Source of the DNA: Hemerocallis citrina
Taxonomy: Eukaryota; Streptophyta; Magnoliopsida; Asparagales; Asphodelaceae
Direction: 5' to 3'
Assembly (NCBI GenBank): GCA_017893485.1
Contig: CM030362.1
Location: 39,092,984-39,156,983 of the forward strand
Length of the DNA: 64,000 nt
In this document: one piece after another, positions 24,701-36,128 of the stretch
How positions within the stretch are numbered: position 1 is the first letter of the stretch
How the letters are laid out: each line of letters begins with the position of its first letter
The notes under the pieces: generated by a model
Seen by the model: only the letters and a program-made list of their open reading frames with translations
The model's database searches: none
Told to the model about the DNA's origin: nothing
Made by a program: the position numbers and the translations under genes

Positions 24701-25060
24701 GGCGGGAAGTTAGCCCCGAGGCTTATAGGCCCGTATAAGATATTGAAAAGGATCGGGAAAACTGCTTACCGGCTTGAATTACCGGAAGAGTTGTCTCAGG
24801 TGCACAATGTCTTTCATGTGTCTATGCTGAGAGGTTATATTCCAGATCCGAGTCATCACTTGCCTGAAGTGCCGGAAGGTTTGCAGTTGGATCTGAATTA
24901 CATCGAGTCTCCTGTAGAGATTGTTGACCGTAGGGAGAAAGTCTTGAGGAATAAGACGATACCGATGGTCAAGATGGTCTGGAGAAACCATTTGGTTGAA
25001 GAGGCTACTTGGGAATCTGAGGAGAGGATGTTGAAGGACTATCCTGAGCTTTTTGCTTGA
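21767..25060 (+). CDS. Tekay-like pol polyprotein (PR-RT-RNase H-IN-chromodomain)
   Basis: An intact frame of 1097 residues. The protease active site DTGSSHTF is at residues 8-15. RT contains [26 protein letters not shown] and the catalytic [10 protein letters not shown] near 320. RNase H has [10 protein letters not shown] near 470 and [10 protein letters not shown] near 530. Integrase has an HHCC zinc module (about 680-726, KCEVCQQVK), then the DDE residues in SMDFITG (about 750), MSDRDARF (about 812) and QTERVNR (about 848). The C-terminus ([31 protein letters not shown]) is the chromodomain-like tail of Tekay/Del elements, thought to steer integration to heterochromatin. The ATG at 21767 is close before the protease, so the true N-terminus may lie upstream. 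No stop or frameshift was seen, in contrast to gag. Confidence 0.95.
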   Translation: MKAVVLFDTGSSHTFVSPRFAKMLGVEPKTFPGKILAVATPSGKTLTTDRYYADCEIMIGDRIFGIDLIELTILGVDVIIGIDWMSVYSASIDCKTKMVIVKAPGGPEVTFQGKQKCSKLVATIRKEETPVELQGIPVVRDYPTVFLEDFPGLPPHRDVEFSITVQPGSVPISKAPYRMAPVEQDDVKRQIEELLEKGFIQPSASPWGAPVLLVKKKDGSMRMCIDYRELNKVTVQNKYPIPRIDDLFDRLQGAAIFSKIDLRSGYHQVRVKAVDVHKTAFKTRHGQYEFLVMPFGVTNAPAIFMDLMNRVLRLFIDSFVVVFIDDILVYSKSEEEHTEHLAAVLQKLEEQKLYAKLSKCDFWKSEVAFLGHIISKEGVATDPQKIEAVRDWARPTTVKEVRSFCGMTGYYRRFIQDYAQIAVPLTGLTKKNVSFKWTEQCEASFQELKDRLTTAPILALPRAGVEYDVYSDASHRGLGCVLMQEERVIAYGSRQLRPHEKNYPTHDLELAAIIFALKQWRHYVYDEKLNMYTDHKSLKYIYQQRDLNLRQRRWLEVLEDMRPEIKYHPGKANVVADALSRKSSLASLITTQRHLIEELDRAGIEVVLQGLGASLAQLRLQPTLNVRIIASQEVDADILEMKELVGAGRLPGFQIRDGVLWFGDRLCVPNQADLKESILQEAHATLLSVHPGSTKMYKDIKQHFWWSDLKRDVAEFVAKCEVCQQVKAENQRPRGLLQPLPIPEWKWDNISMDFITGLPKSSMGNDAIWVIVDRLTKSDHFLAMKLTASMDKLAEIYVGEIVRLHGVPSTIMSDRDARFTSHFWRSLQTALGTKTDFSTAFHPQTDGQTERVNRILEDMLRCCILDFGGSWERHLPLVEFAYNNSFQASIRMAPYEALYGRKCRTPVCWYEVGERQLFGPELVQQTSEKIVLIRKRLVEAQSRQKSYADNRRRDLEFEVGDFVFLKVSPSKGVVRFGRGGKLAPRLIGPYKILKRIGKTAYRLELPEELSQVHNVFHVSMLRGYIPDPSHHLPEVPEGLQLDLNYIESPVEIVDRREKVLRNKTIPMVKMVWRNHLVEEATWESEERMLKDYPELFA

Positions 25061-25145
25061 TTGTATCTTTGTATCTTTTTGCTCTTGTTGTTGTGTTTTC
25101 AGTTTTTCTCGCTCTTGACTGTAGTTCCGGGGACGGAACTATTCT

Positions 25146-25158
25146 AAGGAGGGAGTGA
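25146..25158 (+). other. Polypurine tract of the Tekay-like element
   Basis: AAGGAGGGAGTGA directly before the 3' LTR, where plus-strand DNA synthesis is primed. Confidence 0.8.
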
Positions 25159-28063
25159 TGTAATACCCTAATTTTCCAAATATATGAAAGATTATTTATT
25201 TTTATATATGGTGTGCATGTGTAGTATGTTGACTATTATTTTTAGCATGATGTGTAAGGATATTATTTTTCTAAGCCCAAATGTTAGTTTACTTATTTTT
25301 CTTTTAATATTTATTTTGGCCCAATTGATTTTAAGCCCATGAAATTAATCTTTTATTATTTTCTACAACTTGTATGTGTAACATTTTCTTTTTAAAAAAT
25401 ACTTATTATTTTATGTACAAGTTCTTGTAGGGGTGATTTGTGCATGCACGTGCATTTCGCATACACGTGCATTGAGCACTACTCTTGGCCGGATGTGAGT
25501 AGAGAAGTGGGTTGAGTCATGGGTAGTTATGTGAGGTGTGGGTAGTTTTCACAACTCCCTAGTCCATCCTAGCCCTTGATCCTATAACTATCTATTGAAT
25601 CCTAACCCTCCATCCTACTCAAATTCGTATATAAATACCCCCTCTCATTCTTTATTTCTTTTACACTAGAATCATATTGTAAGAGAGGTATTTTGTGAGT
25701 TTTGTGTGTGTGCTTTTTCTGTGGAGGCCGAGTAGCATTCTGAAGACTTCGGTGTGGAGCAAGGAGCAAGGAGCGAGGAGTCTTTCACTACAGTAAGGAG
25801 CTTTTGCTGGATTCGATTACTTCGTCGAATAAGGTGGGTGTTTCTTAGGACTTCTAATGTAGGAATTATACCATGATTGTGATATTTGTTACCATGTTTC
25901 TGAAAAGTAAATTCAACGTGTTAGAATTTGCCTGAGTATGTTTATGATGATAATCATGAAGGACAAATGGCGAAATAATGACACTGTAAATTAGAATGAA
26001 TTGGGTCTGTACAGTCGACTGTCGTAAGGATAAGTCGACTGGTACGAGACATCTGTTGCATGTTTGTTAGAAGTTTCATGACATATATGTGTATTATTAA
26101 AATGAAGTAGTAAGGCTAAACTCATATCCTTCATGATGTACATGGCTAAGTAGACAGGGGCATGTGGAAAAAGAACTAGGGGATAATTAATAAAACTGAG
26201 AATGACTGGTGCAGTCGACTGATGTTAAGAACAGTCGACCGATGCATTGATTAAACTATGAGTATGCCTGTAATTCCATGAAATGAGATATGTTTTCATC
26301 GTGATTGTCCTAGTGTAATTGAGAATCATGTTTTATCTCTGCACGAAAGTTATGAATAAGTGTGAATGCATGTTTAAAATATTTCCTCAAAGAAAAGATA
26401 ATGTTAGTAACTCGAAATTCCATGCTGTGATGTTACCGAACAGTAAGAAGCCTTGTGTTTTTGAAACGTGAATATATGTATATTGTGATTTAACATCATG
26501 ATGCAAGTGTATGTAAGAACTGTAAGAAAGAAAATTCCTTAAATTGAAATATGAATCTGTCCAGTCGACTGAATGCGCGTAGCAAGTCGACTGAGCTGAA
26601 CCTGATAATGTACTGTTAAAATCCCAGGACAGACGACTGATGGATGAACAGTCGACTGTCACGTGGATAATATTTTGAACATGAAAAGTTGTGGGACAGC
26701 CGACTGGCCGTGTGCAGCAGTCGACTCTCCCGAGTGTTTATGATGAACTTGTATTGACTGTACGAGTCGACTGGTATCCTTCCAAGTCGACTGTACAGAG
26801 TAGATTTTGATATGTCAGAGATTCCAGTTTTGATTATTGCTGAAAGTTGTGAACTTTATGATTGATGTCAATGAACTCTTATGGCTGTATGAATTTATAT
26901 GAAAAGAATCATAGATGTGAGTTGAGAATTAAATGAACATGAAAGGCTAAGATCATGATAAGAAAGTCTGTGAGACTCTAAATTGAATTATGAGCTGAAA
27001 GTGCTCAATTGGAAATTGTGAATTTGTAAATTGAACAAAAGAGTAGCTAAGTCTCCCCCGGCAGCGGAAATGAAATGAAATGAGAATTGAAAGACCAAGG
27101 TTGGTCATGTATTGAAATGAATAGTAAGTCTGGTTTGGTGGAGAGGCTGACTTTAGAGCATTGATTTTTATTCATGATTCTAATGATTTTAGTACATAGT
27201 GAAGAGGTGATGAAAGTGAGAGAAAAACATAAGTATGAGAACTAGAGTTTACGGTGCGGGTGTGTGAGCCGCAGAATGCATGCTTGATGAGTCAAGACAT
27301 GGCGCGGGCACAACTCAGAATGATCGGACTTTAGCCACGCTTGTGGGATGTTTGGTGACTGCAAGAGGATCGTGTTCAGGGAGGAGGCTGAATTGCCGCA
27401 GAATGCATGCTTGATGAGTCAAGACATGGTGTGGGGTTCCCCTCCAGGGTCCAGGACACGTGCTTGTACTCATAGATCATCTAGGATACTCACTGTAATT
27501 ACAGAAGTAGATTAAGTCATGGCGAGGGATTGAACCCTACAAAAATGAAGAACGGTTAAGAGGCTTGCCCTCGGACCTATGTAGTATGGGATGCATAGAA
27601 TCCGAACAAGTACGTATTAGTGTCATGTAAATTAAGTAATTGCATTAAGGATTAAGTGCACGATCACGACACGACATCATTAAGATTTTCCCCTTTACTT
27701 TAATTGTTATGCGAACAAGTTTGTGATTTGTTAAGAAATGAGAATCGTTATACTGTTTCTGGCATAGAGAGGATGGCCATGTACAATTATCGTCGGTTGA
27801 ATAAACTGACGTACCCACAGTTTTGTATGCAGGTAAATTACATGTTAAAGAGAAATGGATGCATAAAGATTTTTACCATGTTGTTGTACATTTATGTAAA
27901 TGTTGTGTATTCTTACTTCCGCTGTGCAAATGTAAATGTAATATATGATGTAACTCTGATGTAAAGTGAAAAGTTTAAATTCCTTGTAAAGTTGTACTGA
28001 AGAAAGTGAAAAGATCCTGTAGAACATCTCGAATTCAGTGTATTTGGGATTCGGAGCGTTACA
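25159..28063 (+). repeat. 3' LTR of the Tekay-like element
   Basis: 2905 bases, nearly identical to the 5' LTR, ending GGAGCGTTACA before the GACAG target copy. The promoter TATATAAATA is at 25628-25637. The AGTCGACT pairs are conserved. Confidence 0.95.
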
Positions 28064-29382
28064 GACAGAGATGAATAAAAGAGGAATAGAAATAGGTATA
28101 ATCAAGGGGGTCAAAGTGAAAGGGATAGCGGTACCACTTTCAATCTTACAGTACGCAGACGACACCCTATTGTTCGGGGTGACCAAAATGGAGGAAATTT
28201 TGTCTATTAGAATTCTTTTGAGATATTTTGAGTACTGGTCTGGACTGGCGGTCAATCTACAAAAGAGCTGTGTGGTGGCGTTGAGCGATAACCGGGCGAA
28301 CTTGATGGAGGTCACCTCATCTTTAATAGGGGTACGGGCAGGGAGAATACCCAATGCGTTACATAGGGACGCCTATAAGACCAGGAAAATTGAAAAAAGA
28401 TGATTGGGAGCCACTCGTTGAAAAAATTGAGAAAAAACTGGCCGGATGGAAAGGAAAGTTTCTCTCATTTGGAGGTAGGATCACTCTGATCAACTCAATT
28501 CTCAGTAGCCTGCCAACATACCTCATGTCCATATATGAGATCCCCACATGGGTTATTCAAAGAATTGATAAGTGCAGGCGGCAATTCCTATGGAAAGAAA
28601 GTGGGGATGGGAAGGGGATCCATTTGATGAAATGGGAAAGAGTGTGCAAGAAGAAGAAGTTTGGAGGAATGGGGATTGTCAACCTAAGAGATATGAATAA
28701 GGCTTTTCTTTCCAAATGGTGGTGGAAGATGCAAACAAAGAAAAGCGTGGTGGAGAAATTCATTCATGAGATATAGAAGGCGGAAAATCTTCAGATTTGG
28801 AGGAAGATGTAGACATGGCAAGACATCATTTTTATGGAAAGGTATTAAAAAACTGGGAGAAACTTTCCACTCTAATACGTTATGCAAAATAGGAAATGGG
28901 AATAACACTAGATTCTGAAGGATAAATGGTGTGGGGAAAACACTATACTATCACTTTTCCCAGATCTTGCTAACGAAGTAGATACGGGGGATGACCTTGT
29001 CAACGAAATATGGAGGAATGAAAGATGGAGATTGGTAGACGGAGAAAATCTAACAAGTAGGGGACAGAATCAGCTGGGAGAATTGAAAGAATTGTTGAGA
29101 GGGGCAGATCAGCCAGTTGGACGGGCCCCTGACGTTAGAGAGTGGATTAGAGGGAAAGCGACGACGTTCACTGTATCGTCCATGTACGGCTTGCTTAACG
29201 ACAGGGAAATCAGAAACCATCAGGCGAAGATAATATGGAAGTCGCAAGTTCCAAGCAAGGTCAAAGCATTCTCATGGCTGGCTCTCCACGATGCAATTTT
29301 GACCAAGACGAACCTAAGGAAGCGTAATATCACGATAGACATAACATGCCAACAGTGTAACTTGGAGGAGGAGGACACTAAC
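28064..29382 (+). pseudogene. LINE-A ORF2 part 2: reverse-transcriptase core to zf-RVT
   Basis: Continues the RT domain directly after the Tekay insertion (EMNKRGIEIG, LQYADDTLLFG with the catalytic YADD, YWSGLAVNLQKSC, KKLAGWKGKFLSFGGR, LPTYLMSIYEIP). It then enters the zinc-binding reverse-transcriptase region (SKVKAFSWLALHDAILTK, CQQCNLEEEDT). Frameshifts near 28355 and 28776-29030 and several stops destroy the frame. The gag-only element enters inside zf-RVT after 29382. Confidence 0.85.
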
Positions 29383-30176
29383 TGTGGTAGGGTAAAAATG
29401 GCTTGGGGCCCAACAAGGGCCCAATACAACTCTCACTCAAAAATGGGAGAAACAGCAGTCTAGTTCGGCTTCGAGCCACCGCAGGATCGGTGCCGAACCT
29501 CCAGCTCACCCCCACAGAACTGGCCTCCTCGTATCCGATGAGCGACGATGGCCCTCGACCTCCGATCCACGACAGCCCTTCGGGCCGTCCGCCCCTCCTG
29601 GTACAGAATGAGGATGACCTGGCACAGCCTGGGCCACCAGATCCTCCCAGAAGCACAGAAGCCCCATGATCTGCCATGTCAGCTCCAAATACCACCAAGG
29701 GCTTTGCCGCGTCAGCCCTATACCACTCCTGGTACTGCCACGTCAGCCCTAAACCCCCTGGGCTTTCTGCCACGTCAGGCCCATGGGCTTTCGGGTTCAG
29801 ACCCGGTCCCCAAGCGGATCCAAACCCGGTTAGAATTCTCTATAAATACTAGATCCTCACCCACCTTTAGAGGTAACCAATCTTTTGCAACTTAAATTCA
29901 CCTAGTTATTGCTACTCTCTCACAGAGACTAACTAGATCGTCGGAGGGTCCGCCACCGAGATAAACCTCGGTGTTTCAGGACCGTCTGCAGGTACACAAG
30001 ACCTCGGATCCGAACCCTCTGATCCGAGCCGAAGCATCCACCGCACTCCAAGCTAGTCGCAGGAGCCGCCAGGTTATTCCGAGGGTCGTCTGACAAGTAG
30101 CTTTCTCCTTCAATATAAATTGAGTCCGAACTCACACCTGGTGCATCCACACGTCTCCCAGAAATAAACCGCATCA
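29383..30176 (+). repeat. 5' LTR of the gag-only element
   Basis: It starts TGTGGTAGGG and ends ACCGCATCA. TATA box TATAAATA at 29841-29848. Repeated GCCACGTCAG-like units occur upstream of the TATA box (29680-29790). A stable hairpin lies at 29954-29973. The minus-strand ORF through this LTR is present in all copies only because the DNA is conserved. Confidence 0.95.
29954..29973 (+). promoter_or_regulatory. Hairpin in the LTR leader, covarying between copies
   Basis: Seven-base stem CACCGAG/CTCGGTG closing an ATAAAC loop, about 110 bases downstream of the TATA box and so within the transcribed leader. The sister LTR (38972-38991) has CACCGGG/CCCGGTG with the same loop: an A-T pair replaced by G-C on both sides. 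Confidence 0.75.
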
Positions 30177-30194
30177 GGTTGGCGCTGTCTATGG
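30177..30194 (+). other. Probable primer binding site of the gag-only element
   Basis: GGTTGGCGCTGTCTATGG directly follows the 5' LTR. It is not the initiator-Met site used by the Tekay element. TTGGCGCCGTCTGTGG-like sites are usual in this branch; I cannot assign the tRNA with certainty. Confidence 0.55.
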
Positions 30195-32536
30195 AAACAG
30201 TGCTTCAGAAACCGACCCGAGCACGACCATCAAGGCCCCTCGACAGCCGAACTCCCATGGCCTCCAGAGGCAAGGGGGCCGCGTCCTTCGTCAACCGACG
30301 GGACACACCCCCACCAAATACCAATGCCGGGCCATGCACATCAAGGCACAGGGATTCCCATTAGGGATCCCAACGGAGCGCCACCCGTACAGTCCAGCCC
30401 GACCTACGGGGAGTAATCGTCAACCGACAGATTAGCCGCAGCAGGGGAAGGGCCGCTTCCAACCCGGCCCCGAACCATCCGAGACCGCCGCCCGAGGGAC
30501 GGAGGTCAGCACTCAGCCGCATCAGAAGGCAGCCTTCAGACCGACCAAACAGGGTCGAGGGAGTCCCCGTCACTCACAAGGAGTTCCAAGACTTCCGGAG
30601 AGAAATTCTCGGGGCCCTCCAACGGGCCCCCAGGGAGGAAACCCTCCGCTCCCAAACCGGGTCGGATGTCGAGGCCAGCGTGTCGCGCCCGTCAACGATC
30701 CAGCCAGAAGACGATGGCGTACTCCTAAGGCGCCTCCAAGAAATGGAGGATCGCCTCGATCATATAGGAGACGGCGACCGACGAGCGGCTCAGGGGTACA
30801 GACCTGTCCGTCCTCCCTTCTCCGCCCCCATCCTCCAAGCGGAAATACCCAGGAATTTCCGACCACCTCAATTCGAGACCTACGACGGCGAGGGAGATCC
30901 CGCTGATCACATGGAAGGTTTCAAAACCCTCATGATGATTCACAGCGCCTCGGATCCCCTGCTATGCCGAGCCTTCCCCGCCACACTTCGGGGTCCGGCT
31001 CGTGAATGGTACTCAAAACTCACCCCCGGCTCCATTTACTCCTTCGACCAACTAGAGGGCAATTTTCTCGCCCACTTCGTCACCAGCCGGAAGGCGGAAA
31101 GGACCAGCGCCTCTTTACTTGGGCTCAAGCAGATAGAGGGAGAGTCCCTCAGAGTGTTCGTCCGGAGATTTACCACGGAGGCAAGGTCGGTCTCCTCTCT
31201 TGATCCAGACGTCGCCTCTGCGGCCTTTCGGCACAACGTTCGTCATGGACAGCTGAAAGCTTCTCTGGCGAAGAGACCCCCCATCGACTTTCCCGATCTC
31301 CTCAACAGGGTCGAGAAATACATTAGGGTAGAAGAGGCCCTTAGCCCCGAAGATGCTAGGGAGGCCACCTCAAAGGGAAAACGGAAGGCCGAAGAAATCG
31401 AACCATCAAAGAAGGCTCCGAGGGACGCGGGGGCCATGAAGAAGATCCCGCCGGTCCCCCGCTTCGAGAGGTACACTCCCCTGACACATAACGTATCCGC
31501 CATCCTCTTAGAAATCGAAGACAAAGGCATTGTTCGACTACCTCCCCGGCCTAACAACAGCAAGAACCGAGATCAGCGCTTCTACTGCCGCTTCCACAGA
31601 GACCATGGGCACGACACCGACCAATGTCGGGCCTTGAAAGACGAGATTGAAGAACTCATCTCCAGGGGGTACCTCCGAGAATTCACCCGAGAAGTCCCAA
31701 GGGATCGGCGAGATCCTAGGAGCCGGAGGCTCTCCCCTCCGAACCCTACTCCGAACCGCATCCAGGGTCGGGATCCCGAGTCCGAGGGAGCTGCGGATAT
31801 GCCATTCATCTTGCACTGTGTCCACGGAGGGCCAATGGGAGGAGAATCGAATACTTTCCGAAAAGCCTTCATCCGAGAGGTGAATGCTGTCCAAGACAAC
31901 CCCTCGCCCAAGCTACAGCCAATGCCAGTCTCATTCTCAGGAGAGGACCTCGAAGGCGTTCGCCTCCCCCACTGCGATGCCCTCGTCATTAGCCTCCACA
32001 TGGCTAACTGTGAAGTTCGCCGGATTCTCGTCGATAACGGCAGCTCGGTTAATATTCTTTTCCTCGAAGCCTTCGAGAATCTCAAGTTACCTAGAGGCAA
32101 GCTCAAGCCGGCCGGATACACCTTGCATGGGTTCTCCGGCGTCCCTGTCGTGATAGAAGGAATTGTCACCCTCGACGTCACCGCAGGATCGGCTCCCGTC
32201 AAGAGGACCGAGTCCATGGACTTCATGGTGGTCAACGTCAAGGCGGCTTACAACGCCATACTCGGTCGACCCGGATTATGCTCCCTCCAAGCAGTGCCTT
32301 CGGCCTACCATCTGAAGCTTAAATTTCCCACCCCGCAAGGAGTCGGCATCGTTCGAGGCAGCCAAGAAGCAGCACGATCGTGCTACATGACCACCGTCGG
32401 GGGAGGTGTGTTCCCCCTCGACGCCGTCGAATTCAGCCCAGAGAAGGACGGCCCTGCTCCCGGAACTGCCGTCGAGCCAGGGGGATTCCCATTTGACGCC
32501 GAGCACCTAGTGACTTTCCTTGAGGGACGAGTATAA
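30191..32536 (+). pseudogene. Gag-protease ORF of the gag-only element, one in-frame stop
   Basis: The frame runs from ATG 30191, just after the primer site, to TAA at 32534-32536 with a single TAG at 30362-30364. It is open from there on. Capsid-type gag domain at about 30850-31330 (IPRNFRPPQFETYDG, AREWYSKL, FVRRFTTEARSV). A Cys/His motif YCRFHRDHGHDTDQC follows near 31580. A retropepsin-like domain with active site DNGSSVNIL is at about 32032, then AYNAILGRPGL near 32247. The frame ends there; no RT follows. Base composition is far more GC-rich than the flanking LINE. Gag packages RNA and the protease processes the polyprotein. Confidence 0.88.
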
Positions 32537-32953
32537 GTTCTAACTTAGCTAGAAGTAAACCTTTTGTAAAGATCTCGTATGTAAAGGGCCATTTTAGCAG
32601 CCCCCCCCCCATCTTATACTAAGAAAATCTCTTTGTATCATACTCCAAACGCCTCGGCAGATCCGACCTAATACCAGACAAGGGGATCGGCACCCAAGTC
32701 TTCACCCCGGAATCATCCCCGACGTCTTGGCAGGTCCGATCGACCCAGGCCGGGCGACTTCACCACGCCCCACGCCGATCCCTCACGGAACGACAGGGCC
32801 GAACCACACTCCCTTCATCATTCCGTACACTATCAACCGGAGCAAAGAGGGAAATGAATTCCTTATTCATATTCCTTTATTGAGTTGGGAAGAAACAAAC
32901 AAAGATCGTTACAGAAACACTCCTCTTATCTCAAACGGTAGGAAGCCACCATC
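32537..32953. other. Spacer between the convergent gag and antisense genes
   Basis: Holds a C-run at about 32601 and AT-rich sequence around 32850-32940. The antisense gene must terminate here or nearby. No further ORF is supported. Confidence 0.5.
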
Positions 32954-35916
32954 CTAAGGCCCCTCTGGTCTGACGAACGGCGGGATCACTCCAATCGAAC
33001 AACTTGGGACTCTCTCCTTGTCATAGTGATCCTTCGGTTCGGCCACGGTCGACACACCGGCCACGGAACTCTGAGCATCGGCGGGCCGCATACGCTCCAA
33101 TAGCGGCAACACGGAGGATACCCCCTCCGCTCGCTGACCACCCGAGGAAGGTCTCGAGACGCCCAGCATCATCCGGTAGCGGTGTATCTCCACCTCCTTC
33201 TCCACTATCACATCACGAAGTAGCTTCTCAGAGGAGGGCCTCTGCACCGAGGAACTCGACATAGTATATCCAAGTCTGACACCCACGAGTTCCCGATCCA
33301 CCATCGCCCTCCTCAGACGGCTTGACTCCTCACCAAGGGCTTCAGACATGTTCCTGTAGTAATTGAAGGCCGCATCAGCGTTACGGGCCCTCTCATGGTA
33401 CCGAGCCAAAGTGGCCTCCAATGCCTCAACCTTGCTCCGGAGCCACGCCGCGTCGGAACGACGGGGGTCCGCCTCGGGAAGGGAAGCCACAACCTACAAG
33501 AGGACCAACTCAACGCACATAAGCAAGGAGGTTCGGAAATATCCGAGGTCAAAATACTTGGCCAGTCAAAAATACTTTTTATAAATTGTACTACTTCTTA
33601 CAAAAAAGGCGGTGGCCAGTCCGTGGAAGGCAAATACAATCGAAGGGGGGAAAAAGAAAGATAAAACTATACAACTTGATTTCCCACCTCGGCATCGATT
33701 GGGTTCGCAGGAGGGTCGACGGCCGGGTTGCCAACGGGCCCTTCCTCGGCAGGAGTCTTCGGTGTCCCCTCGATCTCCATGTCATACTCAAAGTTGGACA
33801 GGTCGACCGTCGGGTAGAAGTGCCTCACATGACCGAGGGCCTTTGCGTAGCACTCATCCTGGGCCTTGATCACCATCTGCTGACCCGCATCCGTCAGTTC
33901 TTCCCTCTCCTTGGCGAACGCAGCCGTCAACTCCTCCTTCTCCTTGGCAAACTTCTTCTTCAAGGAGACCACCCTCTTCCCCCACTCGGCGTCCTTGGCC
34001 TCGAGTTCGAGCTTCATCTGCTGCTCCCTCTTATGCGAACCCTCGAGCTCGATCCGCATCTCCTTCATCTCCCGCTCGCTCTTATCCGCCCGAACCCGCT
34101 CTTGTGACAGGGACGCTTCGTAGAGGTTCTTTACATTAGCTTCCTGCATACAAGCCTGCGACCGACAGAGGTAGATAAGAAGAAAACTCCCGAAGCAAGA
34201 TTAACAAGAAAGATAAGATCGACGAGCTTACCAGCACGGTGGCCTGCGCCAGGCGCGTAAAGGCCACCTCTACGGGCTCACTCTCCATCGCTTGGCGATC
34301 GCGAGGGGTCGCCAACTTCTCTACCACCTCAATGGCCTGGGCTTCCTCAGTCAGACAGTCGCCCATCCGAATCGACCAGTCTGGTGCCCACCGTTGCCGC
34401 AACATCTCCACCACCGGGTCCTCCTCCTCAACCTCTACCAAGGGACCTTTCCCCTTGTCGAGATCGGATGCCCTCGCTGGCCCCTTACCCCTCGAAGGGG
34501 CCGCCCCCTTGCTCGTCTCCGAGCGAGTCCTCTTAGCCCTCGACTCGAGTGGGGCCTCCGAGATAACCAGGGACGGCTCCCTCGGCTTCTTCGTCACCTC
34601 CCCCTTCTTCTTCTCGGTGTTCTCCTTCTTCATGGCGAGCCTCCTTGCCTTGATCGATGCTTCATCCATATCTACAGAAAATACCATTAAGAGCAATGAG
34701 CAAGAAAGTACGAAAAGATCGAGAGAAAAGAAACAACTACATACGCAGAACAGCTGGGCTCAGTCCGACGCTCGCCAGGTGGGCCTCTGTCACCTTCGTC
34801 CAATCGATACTAGGGGACAGACGGAGGCGCTCGACAAACCCCCACTCCTCGGCCGTCAGATCCCTCGGCCTCGGCGGTGGATAGCTCGGCTTGGAATGGT
34901 TCCATCGAGTCAGAATGTCCCAGGGCTCTTCACTCCGGATCACCAGATATTTCTTCTTCCAATCCTTGATGGAGTCCGGGTGGCTGTGAACGACCTTCCC
35001 CTTACTCCGGGGGGAGATATAGTAAACACCCTCGGTGGCCGAGCTGATCATCAATATCGCTCGGAACACGTTCAGCCGCAGAGGTACCTTTTGTTCCTCG
35101 CACATCAGTACAAAGCAAATTATCTGCTTCCAAGAGTTCGGCCCATACTGCATCGGCGCTAAGGAGGCCCAGTTTAGCACTTCCCGAACAAATGGGTGGA
35201 CTGGCAGCCTCAGTCCAGAAAATGAAGGTGTCCACTGGGAAGACGCAATACCAAGCAGATAGGGGATCGGTCGGGCGCAGAGTAGAGCTCGGCAGCATCA
35301 ATTCGTAGGCAGGACCTATGTAGTACGCCAGCTGCAAAACCTCCAAGTCCCCACCCTCCAAGACGGTCGGAATCGCGTCCATCATCACCCTCTTCCGACT
35401 CGGCGAAGAGACCTGCACGCCGAAAAGCTTCTGGTCCGATAGGTCGTCAGGATACTGACGGAAAGGCTTCGGCTGCACGGGCGAACCTGTCCACAAATTG
35501 CGGTAAACAGGCGCCTGGCTCGAACCACCAATCCTCGGTCCTGCCTTCCTCGGAGCCTTCTTCCTCTTCTTGGTTCGGTCCGTTGAAGGAGTAGATAAGG
35601 GTCCCAGACCAGTCGGCAGGGAACTCGGACCTGCACCCTGAACTGAGGATCTTCTTACGGTGCCGACCTCGCCTCCCTCCTCCTCGGAAGTCAACTCCAG
35701 AACACGGACGCCGTCCGAACCATCATTCGCTTCCTCCGACTCGCTACTCTCCACCACGAAGGGACGTCGGGAGCGTGACGGCCTCGCACCATGTGCCTCC
35801 TCCTCCTCACCTACTAGTTCCTCCCACGAAACCGAATCGGAAGGCTCCTCAACGTGTACTGACTCCTCCTCAAGCACGGGCTCCTCCCATGACGTCGATT
35901 TGGAGACAGACTTCAC
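32954..35916 (-). pseudogene. Antisense four-exon gene inside the gag-only element
   Basis: Minus-strand exons 35916-34745, 34671-34232, 34155-33688 and 33493-32954 have GT-AG borders with compatible phases. Exon 1 gives an acidic, Ser/Glu-rich N-terminus with a basic KKRKKAPRKAG patch, then a plant retroelement-associated domain (LPVHPFVREVLNWASL, QIICFVLMCEEQ, DSIKDWKKKYLVI). One frameshift near 35225 breaks it. Exons 2-3 give Lys/Glu-rich sequence with a long coiled coil (about 34140-33900) and HFYPTVDLSNFEYDM. Exon 4 adds another helical segment. Antisense genes of this general kind are known in Tat-branch elements; their function is unclear. A TATA box lies upstream at 36128-36121. Open-frame preservation across four exons suggests it was recently functional. 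Confidence 0.65.
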
Positions 35917-36120
35917 TTCCCCCTAGACGTCGACGCTGACAAGCCAGACTGAGCCCTATCCATCTGTGCCTAAACTAAACAAACTTACCAACTCACCTGG
36001 GATCTCTTCGGAAGGGCGAGTCTAGTACAGCAAACCGCAGGGACGAGCGCTAAAGTGTTGGGAAATTTTTGAAAAAGATGGCGGCAAGAAAGGAGTGGGC
36101 TAGAAGGGGAGAGGGGGGAA

Positions 36121-36128
36121 TATTTATA
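36121..36128 (-). promoter_or_regulatory. TATA box for the antisense gene
   Basis: TATAAATA on the minus strand, about 205 bases upstream of the antisense start codon at 35916. It is preceded by a GC-rich region. Confidence 0.55.

Larger units (their letters stand above)
17035..28063 (+). mobile_element. Ty3-type chromovirus, Tekay/Del-like, 11.0 kb
   Basis: A complete LTR-retrotransposon: 2.9-kb LTRs at 17035-19936 and 25159-28063, an initiator-Met-type primer site, an extra ORF, gag, pol with a C-terminal chromodomain, and a polypurine tract. The target copies are GACGG (17030-17034) and GACAG (28064-28068), one mismatch. Large LTRs and a chromodomain with an integrated PR-RT-RH-IN order fit the Tekay/Del lineage. 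The LTRs differ at roughly two dozen sites by eye, so the insertion is recent. Gag is broken, pol is intact. Confidence 0.92.

Noticed and set aside
29378..29773. Minus-strand ORF of about 130-140 codons present in all three LTRs of the gag-only family (also 38366-38791 and, on plus, 63122-63547)
   Set aside because: It is conserved only because the LTR sequence is conserved. It crosses the TATA box and LTR border, has no recognisable domain and has no proper promoter.
31582..32241. Long minus-strand ORF of 219 codons over gag-protease
   Set aside because: A high-GC shadow of the true gag-protease frame, which contains DNGSSVNIL and other retropepsin motifs.
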